A stretch of DNA of 10,372 nucleotides, taken from NCBI GenBank assembly GCA_030530905.1, contig JAUMUB010000031.1, positions 1-10,372 of the forward strand, in the 5' to 3' direction. This stretch comes from Bifidobacteriaceae bacterium (GTDB taxonomy: Bacteria; Actinomycetota; Actinomycetes; Actinomycetales; Bifidobacteriaceae). The translations under genes were made by a program, and so were the position numbers. Positions within the stretch are counted from its first letter, which is position 1. Every line of letters starts with the position of its first letter. The notes under the pieces were generated by a model. The model had not been told where the DNA came from and ran no database searches. It saw only the letters and a list, made by a program, of their open reading frames with translations. This document shows, one piece after another, positions 6,243 to 10,372 of this stretch.

Positions 6243-7023
6243 TGAAATTTTACGCGCAGAAAATTTGGGCATTCGCTTTGGTGGTTTGCAAGCTGTTGCA
6301 GATTTTAATCTAAGCATTAATAAGGGAGAATTAGTAGGTTTAATTGGCCCTAACGGTGCTGGTAAAACTACTGTTTTCAATTTGCTCACTGGTGTTTATA
6401 AACCAACTGAGGGTGAATTCTGGTTAGATGGCGAAGCAATGTCTGGTAAGAAAACATATCAGGTTGTTCGCGCAGGTATCGCTCGTACATTCCAGAATAT
6501 TCGCTTATTCAAGCAGATGACAGTTGAAGAGAATGTGCTTGTTGCGTTTAATAACTCATACAAGTATGCTCTTGGCGGTGCAATTTTCAGAACTCCAAGA
6601 TTTTGGAAAGATGAAAAAACTATGCATGAGCGTGCTATTGAATTATTGCGCATTTTCAACCTTGAGGATTTAGCAAATACTCAGGCTGCTAATCTTCCTT
6701 ATGGTCAGCAGCGTAAGCTTGAAATTGCTCGTGCTTTAGCAACGGGTATGAAGCTGTTATTGCTTGATGAGCCTGCAGCTGGTATGAATCCAACGGAAAC
6801 TGAGGATTTGTTGCACTGCATTAATGTGATTCGCGAACGTTTTGGTATTGCGATTTTGCTTATTGAGCATGATATGAGCCTGGTTATGAGCATTTGTGAA
6901 CGCATTAATGTTCTTGACTATGGTCGCATTATTGCAAGTGGTACTCCTGAGGAGATTGCAAATAATCCTAAGGTTATTGCAGCGTATTTGGGTAGTGATG
7001 ATGATGAGGGAGGCGAAGAATAG
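6235..7023 (+). CDS. livG: Branched-chain amino acid ABC transporter ATP-binding protein LivG
   Basis: This 262-residue protein is one of the two cytoplasmic ATPases that power uptake. All ABC motifs are intact: Walker A GPNGAGKT 38-45, Q-loop Q87 in ARTFQNIRLF, signature LPYGQQ 154-159 (the LivG variant of LSGGQ), Walker B LLLLDEP 174-180 with E179, and switch histidine H212 in IEHD. The C-terminus ends in an acidic tail (SDDDEGGEE). An upstream in-frame ATG at 6229 is rejected because the ribosome binding site touches it; starting at 6235 gives MSDEILRAEN. It overlaps the livM end by eight bases and shares one base with the livF start. E. coli LivG has 255 residues, so the length is normal. 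Confidence 0.95.
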   Translation: MSDEILRAENLGIRFGGLQAVADFNLSINKGELVGLIGPNGAGKTTVFNLLTGVYKPTEGEFWLDGEAMSGKKTYQVVRAGIARTFQNIRLFKQMTVEENVLVAFNNSYKYALGGAIFRTPRFWKDEKTMHERAIELLRIFNLEDLANTQAANLPYGQQRKLEIARALATGMKLLLLDEPAAGMNPTETEDLLHCINVIRERFGIAILLIEHDMSLVMSICERINVLDYGRIIASGTPEEIANNPKVIAAYLGSDDDEGGEE

Positions 7024-7727
7024 TGCTTGAAGTCAAAGATTTACGTGTTTCTTATGGTGCTATTGAAGCTGTTAAGGGCATTTCTTTAACAGTTAATGAT
7101 GGTGAAATCGTTTCTCTTATCGGCGCAAATGGTGCTGGTAAAACCACAACTCTTCATACTATTACTGGCTTGGTTGCGCCAGCATCGGGTAGTATTACTT
7201 ATGATGGTGAAGATTTAATCAGCGTTCCTAGCAATAAGATTATTACGCTTGGTATGGCTCATATTCCAGAGGGTCGTCATGTTTTTACTCAGATGACAGT
7301 TCAAGAGAACTTGGATTTGGGCGCGTTTAGTTTGAAGGATCAATCTTCAGTTGCGGACGATATGAAAAAAGTGTATCGAATGTTTCCGCGTTTGGAAGAG
7401 CGTCGTAATCAGCTTGCTGGTACGCTTTCTGGCGGTGAGCAGCAGATGCTTGCTATGGGTCGTGCATTGATGAGCCATCCAAAAATGATTTTAATGGATG
7501 AGCCTTCAATGGGTCTTTCTCCATTATTGGTGAAGGAAATTTTCAAGATCATTCGTGACTTGCATGATGAAGGTATTACGATTTTGCTGGTGGAGCAGAA
7601 CGCAAAAATGGCATTATCTATCGCTGATCGTGCATACGTGCTTGAAACAGGCCGAATTAGTATGGAAGGTAAAGCTACAGATTTGCTTCATGACGAAAAA
7701 GTTCGTAAAGCATATCTTGGTGCATAA
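7023..7727 (+). CDS. livF: Branched-chain amino acid ABC transporter ATP-binding protein LivF
   Basis: This 234-residue protein is the second ATPase and forms a heterodimer with LivG. Motifs are Walker A GANGAGKT 34-41, the LivF hallmark HIPEGRHVF 80-88, signature LSGGEQQ 135-141, and Walker B ILMDEP 156-161 with E160. The usual switch histidine is replaced by Q192 in VEQN, which is normal for LivF. The start is GTG 7023, whose G is the last base of the livG TAG stop (TAGTG), with GGGAGG at 7008-7013 nine bases upstream. It is the last gene of the operon and a strong terminator follows 26 bases after its stop. Length matches E. coli LivF (237). Confidence 0.95.
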   Translation: MLEVKDLRVSYGAIEAVKGISLTVNDGEIVSLIGANGAGKTTTLHTITGLVAPASGSITYDGEDLISVPSNKIITLGMAHIPEGRHVFTQMTVQENLDLGAFSLKDQSSVADDMKKVYRMFPRLEERRNQLAGTLSGGEQQMLAMGRALMSHPKMILMDEPSMGLSPLLVKEIFKIIRDLHDEGITILLVEQNAKMALSIADRAYVLETGRISMEGKATDLLHDEKVRKAYLGA

Positions 7728-7752
7728 TTACGCTACGGCATGTTAGTTAATT

Positions 7753-7794
7753 CTTATCCTCGGTTGTGTTAGACGCAATCGGGGATAAGTTTTT
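7753..7794 (+). terminator. Strong Rho-independent terminator of the liv operon
   Basis: CTTATCC 7753-7759 pairs perfectly with GGATAAG 7783-7789, and the stem continues inward to G7768-C7774 with three G-U pairs, about 16 pairs in all, around a TTAGA loop. TTTTT follows at 7790-7794. It separates liv from sua5, so sua5-wecA needs its own promoter. Confidence 0.93.
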
Positions 7795-7913
7795 ATATCG
7801 TATGTGAGTGCGCTTGCGTGTATTAATTGATAAAACCATTTTCGTTATTAAACATCAAGCTTGATAAGTTACAATGTTGCTGCTAGGCGTACAATTATTA
7901 TACGGATGATTGT
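7795..7913 (+). promoter_or_regulatory. sua5 upstream region with a 12-base palindrome
   Basis: This stretch after the liv terminator must hold the sua5-wecA promoter, but no pair of hexamers is convincing. TTGATA occurs at 7827-7832 (with AAACAT 17 bases on, 7850-7855) and again at 7861-7866; TACAAT occurs at 7870-7875 and 7890-7895, none at ideal spacing. The perfect palindrome ATCAAGCTTGAT lies at 7854-7865, overlapping the second TTGATA. No gene is seen. Confidence 0.4.
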
Positions 7914-7915
7914 TT

Positions 7916-7922
7916 GGGAGGA
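7916..7922 (+). promoter_or_regulatory. sua5 ribosome binding site that fixes a TTG start
   Basis: GGGAGGA at 7916-7922 is a strong Shine-Dalgarno match. It overlaps the upstream in-frame TTG at 7914 and therefore points to TTG 7926, four bases beyond GGAGG's last base plus one A, as the start. Confidence 0.75.
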
Positions 7923-7925
7923 ACT

Positions 7926-8585
7926 TTGAAAAACGTATATGCTATTAATGAGGATAGTTTGCGTAAAGCACAGGAAATCATCGCGTCTGGTGGTGTTATA
8001 GTTCTTCCAACAGATACCGTGTACGGTATTGCTTGTGATCCGAAAAATAGTGAGGCTATTCAGCGCATTTATGAAATTAAAGGTCGTCCACAGTATAAAG
8101 CATTGCAAGTGTTGTTGGCAGATGTTGAGGATCTCGAAAACTTAGGTTTGGAGCTTCCCTCTCCGTTAAATCGTTTAGCCGCAAAGTTTTTACCAGGTGC
8201 TTTTTCGCCTATTGCTCAAGCGAATGAGATTTGCACGTTGAAAACGTTGAGTCGTAATGATGCTGGTGTGCTAACTCAGGGTGTTCGTGTTCCAAACTCT
8301 GCAGCATGTTTGCGAATTTTACGTGCAACAGGTGCTTTAGCCGCGTCTAGTGCGAATAAGTCGGGGCAGGAGAGTGCGCAAAGTGTTGAGGAAGCGTATG
8401 ACGCTTTTGGTGGTAGCGTAGACTTGTATTTAAACGGTGGTGCAACAAAAGGGCATACTGCTAGTACAGTAGTAATTGCTGATATTCATGGACGGGATGG
8501 AATTCGTATTATCCGTGAGGGTGTTATTCCGCAGTCACAGATTGTGCGTGCAATTCATGAAAATGCTGGAGGATTAGGCTCTTGA
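7926..8585 (+). CDS. sua5: L-threonylcarbamoyladenylate synthase (Sua5/YrdC/YwlC family)
   Basis: This enzyme makes threonylcarbamoyl-AMP from threonine, bicarbonate and ATP, the first step of the t6A37 modification of ANN-decoding tRNAs. The protein has 219 residues. Family motifs are LPTDTVYGIA (27-36), KGRPQYKAL (52-60, with the KxR-type ATP-binding K52 and R54), GVRVPN (119-124), SSANKSG (141-147) and STVV (180-183). The segment that is usually PGPLT reads PGAFSPIA here (90-97). It has the YrdC-like core only; the extra C-terminal domain of long Sua5 proteins is absent. TTG 7926 is chosen because GGGAGGA (7916-7922) covers the alternative TTG at 7914. Its stop overlaps the next gene's start by four bases (TTGA). 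In M. tuberculosis the equivalent gene, Rv1301, directly follows hemK. Confidence 0.93.
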   Translation: MKNVYAINEDSLRKAQEIIASGGVIVLPTDTVYGIACDPKNSEAIQRIYEIKGRPQYKALQVLLADVEDLENLGLELPSPLNRLAAKFLPGAFSPIAQANEICTLKTLSRNDAGVLTQGVRVPNSAACLRILRATGALAASSANKSGQESAQSVEEAYDAFGGSVDLYLNGGATKGHTASTVVIADIHGRDGIRIIREGVIPQSQIVRAIHENAGGLGS

Positions 8586-9733
8586 GAGTTTACGTATTTA
8601 TTGCGTTAATCGCCACATTAGCAACGTGGCTTTTCACGCCTTTAGTTCGTCATTTAGCAATCCAGATAGGCGCAGTTGGTGCGGTTCGTTCGCGTGATGT
8701 TCACACAATTCCAACGCCTCGCATGGGTGGCTTAGGAATGTTATGTGGTTTTTTGGTCTCATTTTTGTATGCGAGTTCATTACCGTTCGCAAATCTTTTA
8801 TTTGCTGACTCTCATCAGGCTTGGGTTGTTTCAGGTGGCGCAATACTCATTTGCCTATTAGGTATGGCAGATGATTTATGGGACTTGGACTGGATGCTAA
8901 AAATGGCAGGTCAGCTGTTTATCTCGGTTCTGGTGGCATGGGGTGGATTGCAGATTATTTCCTTGCCTTTGGGGTCTTTGGTGACCGCTTCGCCAAGTCT
9001 GTCAATTGCGATTACTGCATTTTTGATTGTTGTTTCAATTAATGCTGTGAATTTTGTCGATGGCTTAGATGGCCTTGCTGCTGGCATTGTTGCAATTGGT
9101 GGTATTGCTTTCGCTTTATATTCGTACATTCTTTCACGTTCGATGCCAAGTTTTGCCTCAGTAGCAGTGTTAATTAATGTTGCTATGGTTGGTGTTTGCG
9201 CTGGATTCTTGCTGCATAATTGGCATCCTGCAAAACTGTTTATGGGCGATTCAGGTTCAATGCTGTTGGGCTATTTAATCACTTGCGCTTCGATTATTAT
9301 GACGGGGCATATGGATCCTGCAACGGTGAAGACGAGTATTTATTTACCTGTTTTCTTGCCAATTTTACTTCCGGTGCTTGTACTATTTTTGCCTGTGTTG
9401 GATATGGTGTTAGCAATTGTAAGACGCCTGAGTAAGGGGCAATCCCCAATGCATCCTGATCGTATGCACTTACATCATCGAATGCTTCGAATTGGTCATT
9501 CTGTTCAGGGTGCTGTTTTTATTTTGTGGAGTTGGGCTGCACTTATCGCATTTGTGTCAATAATGGTACTGTTTTTTAAATCTTATGAAGTGGTAATTAT
9601 TCTTTTTGTTGCATCTGTTGTACTTACTGTAATTACTATGTATCCGTATTTGAAACGTTTGATTCCTCAATTGCGTGCAGAGTCTCAACGTAATGTGATT
9701 GCGCAACATTCAACTGATAATCGCAATGAGTAA
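8582..9733 (+). CDS. wecA: Polyprenyl-phosphate GlcNAc-1-phosphate transferase (WecA/TagO/Rfe, MraY superfamily)
   Basis: This integral membrane enzyme transfers a sugar-1-phosphate, most likely GlcNAc-1-P from UDP-GlcNAc, to the polyprenyl-phosphate carrier, starting synthesis of a cell-envelope glycan. The 383 residues contain about ten or eleven hydrophobic segments. Motifs are HTIPTPRMGGLG (41-52), the catalytic acidic pair in MADDLWD (95-101), NAVNFVDGLDGLAAG (154-168), KLFMGDSGS (218-226) and the histidine motif HPDRMHLHHRM (291-301) that distinguishes the WecA/TagO branch from MraY. The start is TTG 8582, overlapping the sua5 stop as TTGA, with GGAGG at 8568-8572. The position after sua5 matches M. 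tuberculosis rfe (Rv1302). Which polymer it primes cannot be told from the window. Confidence 0.9.
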   Translation: MRVYVFIALIATLATWLFTPLVRHLAIQIGAVGAVRSRDVHTIPTPRMGGLGMLCGFLVSFLYASSLPFANLLFADSHQAWVVSGGAILICLLGMADDLWDLDWMLKMAGQLFISVLVAWGGLQIISLPLGSLVTASPSLSIAITAFLIVVSINAVNFVDGLDGLAAGIVAIGGIAFALYSYILSRSMPSFASVAVLINVAMVGVCAGFLLHNWHPAKLFMGDSGSMLLGYLITCASIIMTGHMDPATVKTSIYLPVFLPILLPVLVLFLPVLDMVLAIVRRLSKGQSPMHPDRMHLHHRMLRIGHSVQGAVFILWSWAALIAFVSIMVLFFKSYEVVIILFVASVVLTVITMYPYLKRLIPQLRAESQRNVIAQHSTDNRNE

Positions 9734-9780
9734 ATATAAGATTGATATATAATAACTTGTTTTTTTATAAGTCGGAATTG

Positions 9781-9807
9781 TCTTATGCTAGACGACATAG
9801 GGGTTTT
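9781..9807 (+). terminator. Possible intrinsic terminator after wecA
   Basis: CTTATG 9782-9787 pairs with CATAGG 9796-9801 (one G-U) over an eight-base loop, followed by GG and TTTT at 9804-9807. The stem is short and the T-run brief, so this is a modest candidate, but it is the best in the 108-base gap before guaB. Confidence 0.4.
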
Positions 9808-9814
9808 ATAAAAC
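9803..9814. repeat. 12-base perfect palindrome GTTTTATAAAAC at the guaB promoter
   Basis: GTTTTATAAAAC reads the same on both strands. It covers the place where the -35 element of the guaB promoter should lie, and is flanked by AGACG 9790-9794 and CGTCT 9814-9818, a second, outer inverted match. A regulator site is possible; the T-run of the upstream terminator candidate overlaps its left half, which may explain part of the pattern. Confidence 0.4.
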
Positions 9815-9829
9815 GTCTTGATATCACTG

Positions 9830-9835
9830 TATATT
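9830..9835 (+). promoter_or_regulatory. guaB -10 element placed for a leaderless transcript
   Basis: TATATT at 9830-9835 fits the actinobacterial TAnnnT -10 pattern. Only six bases (9836-9841, AGCGAC) separate it from the guaB ATG, so transcription would begin at or next to the A of the start codon. No Shine-Dalgarno sequence is present. The -35 region (around 9805-9812) is AT-rich without a consensus. Confidence 0.55.
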
Positions 9836-9841
9836 AGCGAC

Positions 9842-10372
9842 ATGTCTTCTAATTCCATTATTAATGATCAAGGTGAAGTTGTACCACCAGTATTCGCAAA
9901 ATTAGGTTTAGCGTATGATGATGTACTTCTTTTGCCAAATGAAACCGATGTTATTCCTTCTGAGGTTGATACCACAACTCGTTTAACTCGTAACATTACT
10001 ATGAAAGTTCCTGTACTTTCAGCAGCAATGGATACAGTTACTGAATCTGATATGGCTATTGCGATGGCTCGTAATGGTGGTATTGGTGTATTGCACCGCA
10101 ACCTTTCTATTGATGATCAGGCTGCACAGGTTGATATTGTTAAGCGCAGTGAATCTGGTATGATTACTGATCCTCTTACTGTCAGCCCTGATGCAACTTT
10201 GGCTGATTTGGATAAGCTTTGCGGTAAATTCCATATTTCAGGTTTGCCTGTAGTTGACGCTGATAATCGTCTTGTGGGTGTTATCACTAATCGCGATATG
10301 CGTTTTATTGCTTCTGAAGATTATGACCGTCTTCAGGTAAAAGATGTGATGACCCGTGAGAATCTGATTACT
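9842..10372 (+). CDS. guaB: Inosine-5'-monophosphate dehydrogenase, N-terminal part (runs off the window)
   Basis: IMP dehydrogenase oxidises IMP to XMP with NAD+, the committed step of GMP synthesis. The frame is open from ATG 9842 to the last base (177 codons, no stop), so the gene is cut by the window edge; a full enzyme has around 500 residues. FAKLGLAYDDVLLLP (18-32) and PVLSAAMDTVTESDMAIAMA (58-77), then NGGIGVLHRN (79-88), belong to the (beta/alpha)8 catalytic barrel. From about residue 105 the sequence enters the CBS-domain insert (DPLTVSPDATLADL, then GLPVVDADNRLVGVITNRD, then VKDVMTRENLIT at the edge). The catalytic cysteine loop lies outside the window. There is no ribosome binding site, and a -10 element lies six bases upstream, so translation is probably leaderless. 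Confidence 0.96.
   Translation, partial: MSSNSIINDQGEVVPPVFAKLGLAYDDVLLLPNETDVIPSEVDTTTRLTRNITMKVPVLSAAMDTVTESDMAIAMARNGGIGVLHRNLSIDDQAAQVDIVKRSESGMITDPLTVSPDATLADLDKLCGKFHISGLPVVDADNRLVGVITNRDMRFIASEDYDRLQVKDVMTRENLIT

Noticed and set aside
2739..7865. AAGCTT-containing motifs on both sides of the liv operon (2739-2755 and 7854-7865), as possible insertion-site repeats
   Set aside because: The shared sequence is only about six to eight bases, and no target duplication, inverted terminal repeat or recombinase is present.
1..10372. An undescribed defence, mobile or biosynthetic system
   Set aside because: Every long reading frame is explained by a known housekeeping or transport family, and there are no arrays, recombinases or unknown conserved proteins. 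Novelty here is at most regulatory.

Overview
The window reads as chromosomal DNA from a low-GC member of the Bifidobacteriaceae, most likely Gardnerella or a close relative. Two things support this. The order rpmE-prfA-prmC-(...)-sua5-wecA is the actinobacterial arrangement, as in Mycobacterium tuberculosis Rv1298-Rv1302. The DNA is also clearly AT-rich, which is unusual for Actinobacteria. The genus is an inference; no rRNA or marker gene settles it. All recognised genes lie on the + strand.

Layout: (1) 1-395 holds rpmE with its own promoter, a GC-rich structured leader and a strong terminator. (2) 574-2622 holds prfA (release factor 1) and prmC (release-factor glutamine methyltransferase), 12 bases apart. 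(3) 2623-2940 is a 318-base regulatory gap with repeats, followed by a complete five-gene branched-chain amino acid type ABC importer at 2941-7727: a lipoprotein binding protein, two permeases and two ATPases (livK-livH-livM-livG-livF). A strong intrinsic terminator closes it at 7753-7794. A large hairpin with a poor U-run separates livK from livH. (4) 7926-9733 holds sua5 (tRNA t6A synthesis) and a polyprenyl-phosphate GlcNAc-1-phosphate transferase (wecA/tagO type), overlapping by four bases. (5) guaB (IMP dehydrogenase) begins at 9842 and runs off the right edge; it looks leaderless.

Functionally this is a housekeeping neighbourhood: ribosome, translation termination, tRNA modification, cell-envelope glycan initiation and GMP synthesis. 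A self-contained nutrient-uptake operon sits between prmC and sua5, which are neighbours in Mycobacterium. I found no CRISPR array, transposase, tRNA, phage gene or toxin-antitoxin pair, and no unknown protein-coding system. The points worth a second look are regulatory: the rpmE leader, the repeats upstream of livK, the livK-livH hairpin, the palindrome at the guaB promoter, and the frequent non-ATG starts.
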